This document shows, one piece after another, positions 31,431 through 40,137 of a DNA stretch of 43,123 nucleotides. The first letter of the stretch is position 1. Every line of letters begins with the position of its first letter. The stretch is taken from positions 1 through 43,123 of the forward strand of contig CAJUEY010000025.1 of assembly GCA_910585825.1 (NCBI GenBank), read 5' to 3'. This DNA comes from an uncultured Lachnospiraceae bacterium. Lineage in GTDB: Bacteria; Bacillota; Clostridia; Lachnospirales; Lachnospiraceae. The notes under the pieces are model-generated. The model made no database searches. It was not told the origin of the DNA and saw nothing but the letters and a program-made list of their open reading frames with translations. A program made the translations under genes and the position numbers.

Positions 31431-32198
31431 TTATTTTATTTCATCAAAAATAATATTTGTAGTGTTTTCTGTCCAGTTTTCAATATGCAAAACTCCTTTT
31501 TTCCCGGAAAGCTCCGGTAAAATATAAGAAAGCCGCAGAATTTTCTGGGTAAGGTTGTCCGACTGTCCCAGCAGAACCTGTATATCTCCATAATTCAAAG
31601 AAATCTCTCCGCTGCCTCCAAACTGTATTTTATCCGGAACCACTTCTTTTTTCTCAAGAGACCTTGTAACCGTTAAAAGGCTTTTTAAAAGATTCTCATC
31701 TTTTATAGGAAGTTTCTCGTATAACACCACTTTGTCACAATCCAGCCCCTCCACCTGAGGGACATTTTCAATAATCTCCTTGGAAGTCTCCACTACAAAT
31801 CCGTCTGTATCGAAATAAGCATTCTGATTGATTGCCGAGATATAAAGATATCCGATCATTCCCTTTTCATATACGTGAACCCGCAGTGTATGGGGGTCGT
31901 CCAAAGAAACCTCTAAGGAATCTACGAAAGGAATCTCCTCTCCTTCCAAAAAACGATATTTTAAAAACATATAAAGGGAATTCCAGGAATTGGGATCTGA
32001 CAGTACCATTTTTTGAATCTGGCCGTCAGAGTAGTATTCATTTCCCTCTACCACAACCGTCTGCACGGTAAATACTTTCCAGACAATCAAAACAGACGCC
32101 CCAATCAGAAAAAACAAACTCAGAAATACCCTCAAAAATATCTTTCTCTTCTTTTGTCTTCGATATTTTTCCCGCATGGACATTTTTTTTCCTGCCAT
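31431..32198 (-). CDS. ftsQ: cell division protein FtsQ/DivIB
   Basis: 255 residues from ATG 32198 (GGAGATGG upstream). A basic cytoplasmic N-terminus (KYRRQKKRKIFLR) is followed by one membrane helix (about 20-43), a POTRA domain (VQTVVVEGNEYYSDGQIQKM) and a beta domain. It is part of the FtsQ-FtsL-FtsB complex that activates septal synthesis. Its start lies one base after the ftsW stop, so the two are coupled. murG and murB, which usually sit here in Bacillus, are absent. Confidence 0.88.
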   Translation of the reverse strand: MAGKKMSMREKYRRQKKRKIFLRVFLSLFFLIGASVLIVWKVFTVQTVVVEGNEYYSDGQIQKMVLSDPNSWNSLYMFLKYRFLEGEEIPFVDSLEVSLDDPHTLRVHVYEKGMIGYLYISAINQNAYFDTDGFVVETSKEIIENVPQVEGLDCDKVVLYEKLPIKDENLLKSLLTVTRSLEKKEVVPDKIQFGGSGEISLNYGDIQVLLGQSDNLTQKILRLSYILPELSGKKGVLHIENWTENTTNIIFDEIK

Positions 32199-32199
32199 T

Positions 32200-33321
32200 T
32201 TACACCATCTCCATTTTAATACCACGGGATACGCTAAGCGCCAGCCCCATTTCTGTCAAAAGAATTGCTACCGAAGTTCCTCCATAGCTGACAAATGGAA
32301 GGGTAACTCCTGTATTTGGAATGGAATTGGTCACAACCGCAATGTTTAAAATCACCTGAATTGCAATATGAGCCATAATTCCCACAACAATCAACGCTCC
32401 GAAAAGATCCGACGCATTATTGGCAATTACCAGAAATCTCCAGATCAAAAGCAAAAAAAGCAAAATAATACAGATTGCGCCAAACAGGCCTAATTCTTCG
32501 CATATAATCGAAAAAATCATATCATTTTGCGCCTCCGGCACAAATCCCAGTTTCTGCATGCTCTCTCCCAGCCCTTTTCCAAACAATCCGCCGGAACCGA
32601 TTGCATATAGCCCCTGCAAGGTCTGATATCCTTTGTCGTACTCTTCCGGATGAAGCCATATCAACAGACGCTCCGCCCGGTATCCCTCCAGAGCAATAAA
32701 AATCGCTCCAAAAACTCCCACAAAACCGGCAATCAAAAAAAACTGGGCATATTTGGGGCTTGATACAAAAACCATAAAAACTGCAATTCCAAGAATGATG
32801 ATCGCCGTACTCAGGTTGCTGTACCCTACTATCCCGAGAATGGGCATAACAATAATCATAACCTTGATGACTGACGAAAATTTTCCCATTTGCTTAGGAA
32901 TGCGGTTAATAATCGTTGCCAAAAACAAAATAACCGCCATTTTCGCTATTTCAGAAGGCTGAAAAGAAATCGGTCCAATCTCCAGCCACCTGGTAGAACC
33001 ATTGTAATTGGAGCCTTTAAACATAACAAGCACACACAGTCCCAACGCTCCTATGTAACACAGACCGCTTAGCCGTATCCAGATATGATAATCAATGGAC
33101 GCCACCACAAGCATTCCGGCAAAGCCCAACAGCGATGCAAAAAGCTGCTTTTTCAGATAATACGCAGAATTTCCAAACCTCAGCTGCGCATTATAAGAAC
33201 TTGTACTGTAAAGCATGACCAGGCCAAAGCCCACTAGAAAAATAATGATAAACAATAATGTATAGTCAAAATATTTAATTTGTTTTTTTTCATTTTTCTC
33301 AGCTTTCGGTCTGCGACTCAT
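32200..33321 (-). CDS. ftsW: SEDS peptidoglycan polymerase FtsW/SpoVE
   Basis: A 373-residue protein with about ten membrane helices. The SEDS hallmarks are LVMLYSTSSYNAQLRFGNSA, WLEIGPISFQPSEIAKMA, the loop with Glu/Asp after YQTLQGLYAIGSGGLFGKG, FVPEAQNDMIFSIICEELG and NTGVTLPFVSYGGTS. It polymerises lipid II into glycan strands with a class B penicillin-binding protein. It could serve vegetative division (FtsW) or cortex (SpoVE); the position after murD matches Bacillus spoVE. It is four bases from the murD stop. Confidence 0.93.
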   Translation of the reverse strand: MSRRPKAEKNEKKQIKYFDYTLLFIIIFLVGFGLVMLYSTSSYNAQLRFGNSAYYLKKQLFASLLGFAGMLVVASIDYHIWIRLSGLCYIGALGLCVLVMFKGSNYNGSTRWLEIGPISFQPSEIAKMAVILFLATIINRIPKQMGKFSSVIKVMIIVMPILGIVGYSNLSTAIIILGIAVFMVFVSSPKYAQFFLIAGFVGVFGAIFIALEGYRAERLLIWLHPEEYDKGYQTLQGLYAIGSGGLFGKGLGESMQKLGFVPEAQNDMIFSIICEELGLFGAICIILLFLLLIWRFLVIANNASDLFGALIVVGIMAHIAIQVILNIAVVTNSIPNTGVTLPFVSYGGTSVAILLTEMGLALSVSRGIKMEMV

Positions 33322-33325
33322 AGAT

Positions 33326-34687
33326 TCACTCCTTTAAGCTGCGTACGATTTCTTTAAAAATCCTGCCGCGCTCTTCATAATTTTTAAACATTCCAAAACT
33401 TGCACATGCCGGCGAAAGCAATACGGCATCCCCGGATTTGGCATGGTCATAACAAACCGCAACCGCCTCTTCCATAGAATCCGCCAAAGTAACTGCCGTA
33501 AAACCATGTTTCTTTGCCGTTTCTGCAATTTTATCCCTTGTCTGTCCAATCAGTACCAGCTCTTTTACTTTTCCATGAAAAGCATCAAACCATTCGTCAT
33601 AAACCGATTCTTTATCATAACCCCCTCCAATCAGATACGTAGGGCGGTTCATTGCGCCGATTCCCTGAATCGCCGCATCCGGATTCGTCGCTTTGGAATC
33701 GTTATAAAAACGGATTCCTCTTTTTTCAGCTACATATTCAATTCTGTGTTCTACAGCAGTAAAACGGCGCAGCGTTTCTCTGACTGCATCAAGGGGAACG
33801 CCAATGCCAAGAGCCATAGCCACAGCCGCCATTACATTTTCATAATTATGCCTGCCCAACAGATTTAATTCATTTGTTCTGATAATTTCTGTTATTTCAC
33901 CGTCACAGGCACGATATATGGCATCCTCTTTTACATAAAAACCATTTTCCAATTCTCTTTTACTGGAAAACCACGCCACTTTCGTCTGCAGCCCTTCGCC
34001 GAACTTCCGCAGGACTTCATCTTCGTAATTTAACACGCAGAGATCTTCCGGCTTCTGATTCTTCGTAATGCTTTCCTTTGCAGCAATGTAATTTTCCATT
34101 GTGTGATGTCTGTTCAAATGATCCGGCGTAATGTTTAAAATCGCCGTAATCCCGGGAGCAAACCGATGAATCGTCTCCAGCTGAAAACTGCTGATTTCTG
34201 CCGCCGTAACTGTTTCCTCTGTAGTATCCGCTGCGACGCTGGTATAAGGGATTCCGATATTGCCCACTACACGTACATCTGCAAAATGGCTTTTTAAAAT
34301 TTCACCCAAAAGAGAGGTGGTCGTGGTCTTTCCATTGGTTCCCGTTATGGCAAGAACCTCTCCCTTCGCAAAGGCATAAGCAAGCTCAATCTCTCCCCAA
34401 ATAGCCGCGCCCAGATCCCTCATAGTATTTACCATGGGAAGATCCACCGGTATGCCGGGACTTAACACCAGAATATCAACCGCCTTTTGGTCCTCTTCAC
34501 TAAGATCTCCCAACAGTATCTCTATATTTTGTAAATTCGGATTTTTTTCATAAAATGACTGGATGTCCAATTCGGTATTGCCGTCATAAAGACGAACTGC
34601 AAATCCCTGTTTCTTCAGAAGTTCTGCTGCTGCAATGCCGCTTTTTCCTGTTCCCGCCACGAGAAACCGTTTTTCTTTCAAATTCAT
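33326..34687 (-). CDS. murD: UDP-N-acetylmuramoyl-L-alanine:D-glutamate ligase
   Basis: 453 residues from ATG 34687, chosen for AGGAGG eight bases upstream. The N-terminal Rossmann domain has VAGTGKSGIAAAELL. The central ATPase has ITGTNGKTTTTSLLGEI and HHTMENYIAAKESI. The C-terminal ligase domain has VEHRIEYVAEKRGIRFYNDS and KATNPDAA. It adds D-Glu to the muramyl precursor in the cytoplasm. The gene lies 11 bases after mraY. Other Mur ligases (murC, murE, murF) are missing from the cluster. Confidence 0.97.
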   Translation of the reverse strand: MNLKEKRFLVAGTGKSGIAAAELLKKQGFAVRLYDGNTELDIQSFYEKNPNLQNIEILLGDLSEEDQKAVDILVLSPGIPVDLPMVNTMRDLGAAIWGEIELAYAFAKGEVLAITGTNGKTTTTSLLGEILKSHFADVRVVGNIGIPYTSVAADTTEETVTAAEISSFQLETIHRFAPGITAILNITPDHLNRHHTMENYIAAKESITKNQKPEDLCVLNYEDEVLRKFGEGLQTKVAWFSSKRELENGFYVKEDAIYRACDGEITEIIRTNELNLLGRHNYENVMAAVAMALGIGVPLDAVRETLRRFTAVEHRIEYVAEKRGIRFYNDSKATNPDAAIQGIGAMNRPTYLIGGGYDKESVYDEWFDAFHGKVKELVLIGQTRDKIAETAKKHGFTAVTLADSMEEAVAVCYDHAKSGDAVLLSPACASFGMFKNYEERGRIFKEIVRSLKE

Positions 34688-34698
34688 TGGTATTCCTC

Positions 34699-35652
34699 CT
34701 ACACTGCAATAAGGGCTGTCAGACAAAGCAGCGCCGTCACAATAGAAAAGACTGCCACTACTCTTGTTTCAGACCAGCCGCCCAGTTCAAAATGATGATG
34801 AATCGGAGCCATACGGAAAAACCTCTTCCCGTGCGTCAGCTTAAAATATCCTACCTGAATGATCACTGAAATCACTTCGATCATATAAATAAATCCCACA
34901 ATCGGAATAAACAGAGGCATCTGCAGCATATAAGCCGCTGCAGCCACAAAACCGCCCAATGCCAGAGATCCGGTATCTCCCATAAAAACTTTTGCCGGGT
35001 ATACATTAAACAGCAAAAATCCCAGCAGTGCGCCGACTACGGCACAGGTAATGGGTTCAATTCCGCTCTGCGTCCCTACTGCAGCTACACTGAAAAAAGT
35101 AGCTACCAATACCGTTACGCTAGAAGCCAGTCCGTCTAATCCATCGGTAAAATTCACACCGTTCACCGTTCCGATTACCACAAAAAACATAAGTGGAATC
35201 GCCGCTTTCCCCGGGTCCAGATACTGCCCTTTTAAAAACGGAATCTGCAGCAGCAGAGAAACATCCGTATAATTTAAGATATAGTAGGCAAAAATTCCGG
35301 TTACAACAATCTGCAGCAGCATCTTCTGCCATGCAAAAAGACCGTCAGAGCGGCGGAGCACTACTTTCAAATAGTCGTCCAAAAATCCAATTGCCCCAAA
35401 TCCCACTGTCAAAAATAAAATCGGAATGATCTTGGGGTAATCCTGTATAAAGAACAGACTCGCTGCCAACACGCCTGCCAATATAATCAATCCCCCCATA
35501 GTCGGTGTTCCCGTTTTTTTCAAATGAGATTTTAATTCTTCCCTCTCTGTCTGCCCCACTTTTAACTTTCTCAAAAATGGAATAATAATCGGCCCTAACA
35601 ATGCGCTGATTGCAAAGGCAATCAATACAGGAGCCGCCACTTGATAAACCAT
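34699..35652 (-). CDS. mraY: phospho-N-acetylmuramoyl-pentapeptide transferase
   Basis: A 317-residue membrane enzyme with ten helices that links the muramyl pentapeptide to undecaprenyl phosphate, forming lipid I. It shows KKTGTPTMGGLII, the Asp pair in GFLDDYLKV, NGVNFTDGLDGLAS, VFMGDTGSLALGGF and the C-terminal MAPIHHHFEL. GAGGTAGAG precedes ATG 35652. It lies between the second penicillin-binding protein gene and murD. Confidence 0.97.
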   Translation of the reverse strand: MVYQVAAPVLIAFAISALLGPIIIPFLRKLKVGQTEREELKSHLKKTGTPTMGGLIILAGVLAASLFFIQDYPKIIPILFLTVGFGAIGFLDDYLKVVLRRSDGLFAWQKMLLQIVVTGIFAYYILNYTDVSLLLQIPFLKGQYLDPGKAAIPLMFFVVIGTVNGVNFTDGLDGLASSVTVLVATFFSVAAVGTQSGIEPITCAVVGALLGFLLFNVYPAKVFMGDTGSLALGGFVAAAAYMLQMPLFIPIVGFIYMIEVISVIIQVGYFKLTHGKRFFRMAPIHHHFELGGWSETRVVAVFSIVTALLCLTALIAV

Positions 35653-35710
35653 AATCTCTACCTCTTTTCCGTACTTTTTCTTCTGACATTCCAGTATACG
35701 TTATTATAAG

Positions 35711-37474
35711 CTATTCTGCAAGTTCTGATTCAGTTTCCGCAGCAGCTTTTTCATCATAGGGAATATTCAGATAAGGAAGTATATTTTCAAAGATCTCTTT
35801 TGCCACCGGCGCCGCAATCGTCCCTCCATAATAAACTCCCTGAGGATTGTTGATGATCACCAACACTATTACCTGAGGATCTTCCACCGGTGCAAATCCC
35901 AGAAAAGACGAAATATATTTGTTCGCACTCCGGGGCAGCGTCTGAGACGTAGCTGTTTTGCCTCCTATGGAGTATCCTGCTATTTTCGCATTTCTACCGC
36001 CGCCCTCTGCCACTACCTGCTCCAGAAGATACCGGACAGTATCGGAAGTCTCTTTGCTCACAATTCCCTCTGTTTCTTCATAAGAAAAAGTTTTTACTGT
36101 ATTTCCCTCGCCGTCCCGTACCGAAACTCCAAAATGCGGTGTAATCCTGTTTCCCCCATTGATAATAGACGATACTGTAGTCAAAAGCTGAATCGGCGTA
36201 ATTTGAAAGGATTGGCCAAAAGACATGGTGGCCAGCTCCACAAGGCCGATATTTTCTTTGGAATGCATAATCGTAGCTGCCTCTCCAGGCAGATCAATTC
36301 CTGTTTTTTTCAGTAAGCCCAAACTGCTGAAATAATCATAAAAATGCTCCGGCCCCACCCGCAGTCCCACGTCGATAAAAACCGGATTGCAGGAATTCAT
36401 AATACCATGAACAAAATCTTCTGCTCCGTGTCCTGTCCGTTTATGGCAATGGATATTTCTGTCCTCTACAGTGATATAACCGGGACAGAAAAACTGATCT
36501 GTAAGACGGACTACCCCTTCTTCCAATGCCGCTGTCGTGGTAATAATTTTAAAAGTAGAACCCGGCTCGTATGTATCATTTATACACTGGTTTCTCCACA
36601 TACCGTTTAAAAGATTTTGTTTTTCCTCTTCCGAAACATTTTCCCGGGGTTCATAATTTAAAGTAAAGGGATCATTCAGATTAAATTCCGGAACATTGAC
36701 CATTGCCATTAATTCTCCGTTGGAAGGATTCATCACCATAACAGAAACACTGTCCGCCTGTTTTTGCTCCAATGCCTTAGAAGCGGCCTGCTGGGCGTAC
36801 ATCTGTATATTATAATCCAAACTGATATGCAGATCATTGCCGTCTACAGGATCTAACCGGGACTCTCCGGCGTTTTCAATTTCTACGCCTCTGGCATCTG
36901 TCAATGTAAGTATTTTTCCATTTATCCCCTGAAGATATTCGTCATATTTGACTTCCAGGCCGATGATGCCCTGATTGTCTCCCCCTGTAAACCCCAATAC
37001 TTTGGAAGCTAACGTATCATAAGGATAGTATCTTTTATAATCTTCATCTACCTTCACACCGGAAAGTCCGTAAGCACGAATGCGCTCTCCGGTCTCTTTA
37101 TCCACATTGGATTTAATCCGCTCAATGGAACTGACTTTTTCTACCCTCTTGCGAACCGTCTCTTCCGAAATTCCCAGTTCTTTTGTCAAAGCGGCAATAA
37201 CGCCTTCGGGATCGTCAATCTGATTATGGATGACAGATATGGTGCAGACTGTCTTATTGGCAGCCAGTACCGTTCCTGTAGAGTCTATGATCTTCCCTCT
37301 TGCCGCTTTGATATCCCGTTCCCGTTCATGGAGGTCTTCTGCTTTCTGCCCGTAATATTCGGAACAAAATACCATAAGATAGACCAGACGCCCGATCAAA
37401 AACATCATCATGAACAAGACTGCCGCAAATATAATCATAGATTTCCGGCGGTTATAGGTTTTATATCGAAACAT
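35711..37474 (-). CDS. class B penicillin-binding protein, SpoVD/FtsI-like, with KTA motif
   Basis: 587 residues from ATG 37474 (GAGG upstream). One N-terminal membrane helix, a pedestal domain (RGKIIDSTGTVLAANKTVC; RYYPYDTLASKVLGFTGGDN) and a transpeptidase domain with the SxxK motif EPGSTFKI and the SxN motif NSCNP. The third motif is GGKTATS, where the usual KTG is KTA. There are no PASTA domains, unlike Bacillus SpoVD. It is paired with FtsW/SpoVE in the same operon and follows the sister PBP gene by 95 bases. It may be the sporulation-specific copy, but the division of labour between the two paralogues is inference. Confidence 0.9.
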   Translation of the reverse strand: MFRYKTYNRRKSMIIFAAVLFMMMFLIGRLVYLMVFCSEYYGQKAEDLHERERDIKAARGKIIDSTGTVLAANKTVCTISVIHNQIDDPEGVIAALTKELGISEETVRKRVEKVSSIERIKSNVDKETGERIRAYGLSGVKVDEDYKRYYPYDTLASKVLGFTGGDNQGIIGLEVKYDEYLQGINGKILTLTDARGVEIENAGESRLDPVDGNDLHISLDYNIQMYAQQAASKALEQKQADSVSVMVMNPSNGELMAMVNVPEFNLNDPFTLNYEPRENVSEEEKQNLLNGMWRNQCINDTYEPGSTFKIITTTAALEEGVVRLTDQFFCPGYITVEDRNIHCHKRTGHGAEDFVHGIMNSCNPVFIDVGLRVGPEHFYDYFSSLGLLKKTGIDLPGEAATIMHSKENIGLVELATMSFGQSFQITPIQLLTTVSSIINGGNRITPHFGVSVRDGEGNTVKTFSYEETEGIVSKETSDTVRYLLEQVVAEGGGRNAKIAGYSIGGKTATSQTLPRSANKYISSFLGFAPVEDPQVIVLVIINNPQGVYYGGTIAAPVAKEIFENILPYLNIPYDEKAAAETESELAE

Positions 37475-37569
37475 GACAAACGCCTCATAAAAGCACCTTT
37501 CTTCCATTTTATTACTGCTTTGATAAGGTTATGTCTTTCTGCCCGAAAACTTTATTCTTCCGGCATTTC

Positions 37570-39543
37570 TCACTCCGGCTCCTGACCGCCTTCCGGCTCA
37601 TTTCCCTCCGGCTCCTGACCGCCTTCCGGCTCATTTCCCTCCGGCTCATTTTCCTCCGGCTGCAATTCCTCATCCGGATAGATATTTAAATAAGGAAGAA
37701 TTTCTTCTAAAATTTCTTTTGTAACCCACTGGGCATAATTACTGTGATCCTGTTCTTCCACATTTGGCGTATCAATTACCACATAAATCACAAGCTGTGG
37801 ATTCTCCTGAGGCAGATATCCAATAAAGGAAACGAGATAATTTTCTTCTTCCCTCGGCTGTTTTTCGGCTGTTCCCGTCTTGCCTCCCATAGAATAACCG
37901 TTGACTTTGGCCTCTGATCCGGTTCCTTCTGATACAGTTTTGTAAAGATAAGATTTTAAAAGATCGGAAGTCTCTTTCGAAACCGTTTCTTTTAACAGCA
38001 CAGGCTTGATGGTTTCAATCGTATTTCCCTTTGCATCCAGTATCTTTTTCACTACATGAGGCTGGTAGTATTCTCCGCCGTTTATCAGAGAAGAAAATGC
38101 GCTTGCCACCTGGATCATTGTGCAGTTAAAATTCTGCCCGAAGGAATTTGTGGCAAGGTCAATCGGCTTCATTTTTTCTTTTGCAAAAAGCAGGCCGCTT
38201 TCCTCTCCCGGAAGGTCAATTCCTGTTTTCTTTCCAAAACCAAATATACTCTGATAAGCTGCAAAATTATCTTTTCCGATAGTATAAGACATCTGCATCA
38301 GCGCATCATTGCAGGAATCCATCAGAGATTTCTCCACGGTTTCCACTCCGTGTCCCACTGTGCTTACGCAATGCACCTTTGTATCTCCCGCAAACGTCTC
38401 CAGCCCGTCACAGACATATGTTTCATTTCCGGTCATCGTTCCCGTTTCCAGTCCGCAGGCAACCGTAAGCGGTTTTACTGTGGAACCCGGTTCAAAAATG
38501 CTTGTCACACAGAAATTCTCCCAGAGTCTGTTTAAAAGCTCCATTTTTGCATCTTCATCCAGTCCTTCTAACTCTTCCTCCGTAAAATAATCCGAAATTT
38601 CCCTCGGCTTATTCAGATCAAAGCCAGGGAAGTCCGCCATTGCATAGATTTCACCATTCTGGGGATTCATCAGAATTGCTGCGCCATTTAAAAAGCCGTC
38701 TCCTGTAACATAGCCGTTTGTATTCTCTTCATTGAACTTTGCCAGCTTGTCCTCTACTACTTTCTGAATGTGCATATCAATGGTAGTTACAATGGTATTT
38801 CCGTCTTCTGCCGGCTTTATCGTCTTTTCAAAATTATTGTCGGCATTCAGGTATCCGTATTCTCTTCCGTCCAGTCCGTTCAGGGTGCTGTCATAATATT
38901 TTTCCAGGCCAAGCGTTCCAACATTGCCGCCGGATACAAAACCGATCAGAGATGCAGCCAGAGAATTATAAGGATAACTGCGCTCATATTCCTTTTCAAA
39001 CCATATAGCGTCTCCATTGATATCTGGATACTTCTTAGAATCCTCTTCCATTGCAAGATATGGCTGTATATCTTCATAGGAAACCTTTTTTAAAAGCACC
39101 TCATACTGTCCTTTGGGATTGTCCTTTAATCTCTGATAGAGATCTTCTTCCTTCAGTTCCGGAAAACAGGCCACTACGGCAGATATAGTTGCGACAATTT
39201 CTTTTTCCCGTTTTTCCCGCTCTTTTTCTTTTTCCTCTTTTCCCTCTTCTTTGCTCAGAACGCTGCAGTCAAAAATAACATTATACACATCTATGCTGGT
39301 AGCAAGCACGGTTCCTTTTGCATCAATGATATCTCCCCTCTGATAGGGAATTGTCGTACTGTTATACACCTGCTGAGCCAATACAATTTTCTCGTATTTT
39401 TCTCCGCTGGTATATTCAATATACATCAGTCTGACCACCAGTCCCGTCAAAACCAACGAAATGAGCAGGAACATAATGATCAGTTTTTTCTGCATTCTTT
39501 TTAAAAATTTTTTTGGTTTTCTGATTCTTCGTTTTCTTCCCAC
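37570..39543 (-). CDS. class B penicillin-binding protein, FtsI/PBP2B-like, with acidic repeat tail
   Basis: A 657-residue protein. A basic N-terminus (GRKRRIRKPKKFLKRMQKK), one membrane helix, then a pedestal domain with an unusual Glu/Lys insertion at about 97-115 (KEEGKEEKEKEREKREKE). The transpeptidase motifs are EPGSTVKP, MDSCND and GGKTGTAEK, all canonical. The C-terminus ends in EILPYLNIYPDEELQPEENE followed by 11-residue repeats EGNEPEGGQEP. There are no PASTA domains. It lies 20 bases after the FtsL-like gene, the usual place of the division PBP. The acidic tail is outside the membrane and probably flexible. Confidence 0.92.
   Translation of the reverse strand: MGRKRRIRKPKKFLKRMQKKLIIMFLLISLVLTGLVVRLMYIEYTSGEKYEKIVLAQQVYNSTTIPYQRGDIIDAKGTVLATSIDVYNVIFDCSVLSKEEGKEEKEKEREKREKEIVATISAVVACFPELKEEDLYQRLKDNPKGQYEVLLKKVSYEDIQPYLAMEEDSKKYPDINGDAIWFEKEYERSYPYNSLAASLIGFVSGGNVGTLGLEKYYDSTLNGLDGREYGYLNADNNFEKTIKPAEDGNTIVTTIDMHIQKVVEDKLAKFNEENTNGYVTGDGFLNGAAILMNPQNGEIYAMADFPGFDLNKPREISDYFTEEELEGLDEDAKMELLNRLWENFCVTSIFEPGSTVKPLTVACGLETGTMTGNETYVCDGLETFAGDTKVHCVSTVGHGVETVEKSLMDSCNDALMQMSYTIGKDNFAAYQSIFGFGKKTGIDLPGEESGLLFAKEKMKPIDLATNSFGQNFNCTMIQVASAFSSLINGGEYYQPHVVKKILDAKGNTIETIKPVLLKETVSKETSDLLKSYLYKTVSEGTGSEAKVNGYSMGGKTGTAEKQPREEENYLVSFIGYLPQENPQLVIYVVIDTPNVEEQDHSNYAQWVTKEILEEILPYLNIYPDEELQPEENEPEGNEPEGGQEPEGNEPEGGQEPE
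37573..37655 (-). repeat. 33-bp tandem repeat encoding the acidic PBP tail
   Basis: Two exact 33-bp units (37573-37605, 37606-37638) beginning CTCCGGCTCCTGACCGCCTT on the plus strand, plus a partial third. They encode EGNEPEGGQEP in frame. Confidence 0.85.
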
Positions 39544-39563
39544 GCTGATTCCTCTATACTTTT

Positions 39564-40070
39564 CTATTTCTCCGGTATCTCAGAATACTGATCCATAAAA
39601 TCACTGTCTTTAATGGTATAATAAATGATCTGCTCTGGAGTCGCGAATTTCATTCCCAGAGCAAATGCCTGTTCTCTTACTGCATCCAAATCTGTGGAAA
39701 GATCGATTCGTTTTACTGCTGCGTCATTTTCCGCCTGGAGATTCATAATCTGACTCTCTAATTTGGAAATATTTTTGGTTCTCCCTACAATATCTGACTG
39801 AAGACGAATATAGGTAACGCATACAATGCCAAATATCAATACTGCCGCTGTGCAGAAAAGCACATAGCCCAAACTCATCCGCATAGCACGTTCCTGATTC
39901 CGTTTTGCCACCCGGCGGTTTCTGCGTTTCTTGCGCTCCTGCTCTTCTTCCAGCTGCCGCTGTCTACGTTCTTCCGGCTCTCCTTCCAGACGGCGCACCG
40001 TATTGCCGTCTACATAATAATTTGTTTTGAAATCTCCGCTTCTATTATAATGAGTTTTTTCTCTTTTCAT
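39564..40070 (-). CDS. ftsL: FtsL-like bitopic division protein
   Basis: A 168-residue protein. A long cytoplasmic part, rich in Glu/Arg (RRQRQLEEEQERKKRRNRR, about 35-55), is followed by one membrane helix (about 68-90) and an extracellular leucine-zipper coiled coil (NISKLESQIMNLQAENDAAV) ending with a FtsL/septum-formation-initiator helix (LDAVREQAFALGMKFATPEQ). It bridges FtsQ and FtsW/PBP in the divisome. Its place between rsmH and the first PBP gene is that of ftsL. The sequence is diverged, as FtsL always is. Confidence 0.85.
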   Translation of the reverse strand: MKREKTHYNRSGDFKTNYYVDGNTVRRLEGEPEERRQRQLEEEQERKKRRNRRVAKRNQERAMRMSLGYVLFCTAAVLIFGIVCVTYIRLQSDIVGRTKNISKLESQIMNLQAENDAAVKRIDLSTDLDAVREQAFALGMKFATPEQIIYYTIKDSDFMDQYSEIPEK

Positions 40071-40102
40071 ATTCTATTACTCCTATCTTGCTATTGCGCT
40101 AT

Positions 40103-40137
40103 TTACGGCGCATAAAGGGGATACCCGCAGGGTATCT
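40103..40137. repeat. small palindrome related to the 23781 repeat
   Basis: GGCGCATAAAGGGGATACCC-GCA-GGGTATC, preceded by GCGCTATTTAC. The order GCGC-TATTT-GCGCAT-GGAT(G/A)CCC-GGG parallels the units at 23781-23884, with compensatory changes in the palindrome (ATGCCC/GGGCAT versus GATACCC/GGGTATC). It lies between rsmH and ftsL. Confidence 0.55.
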
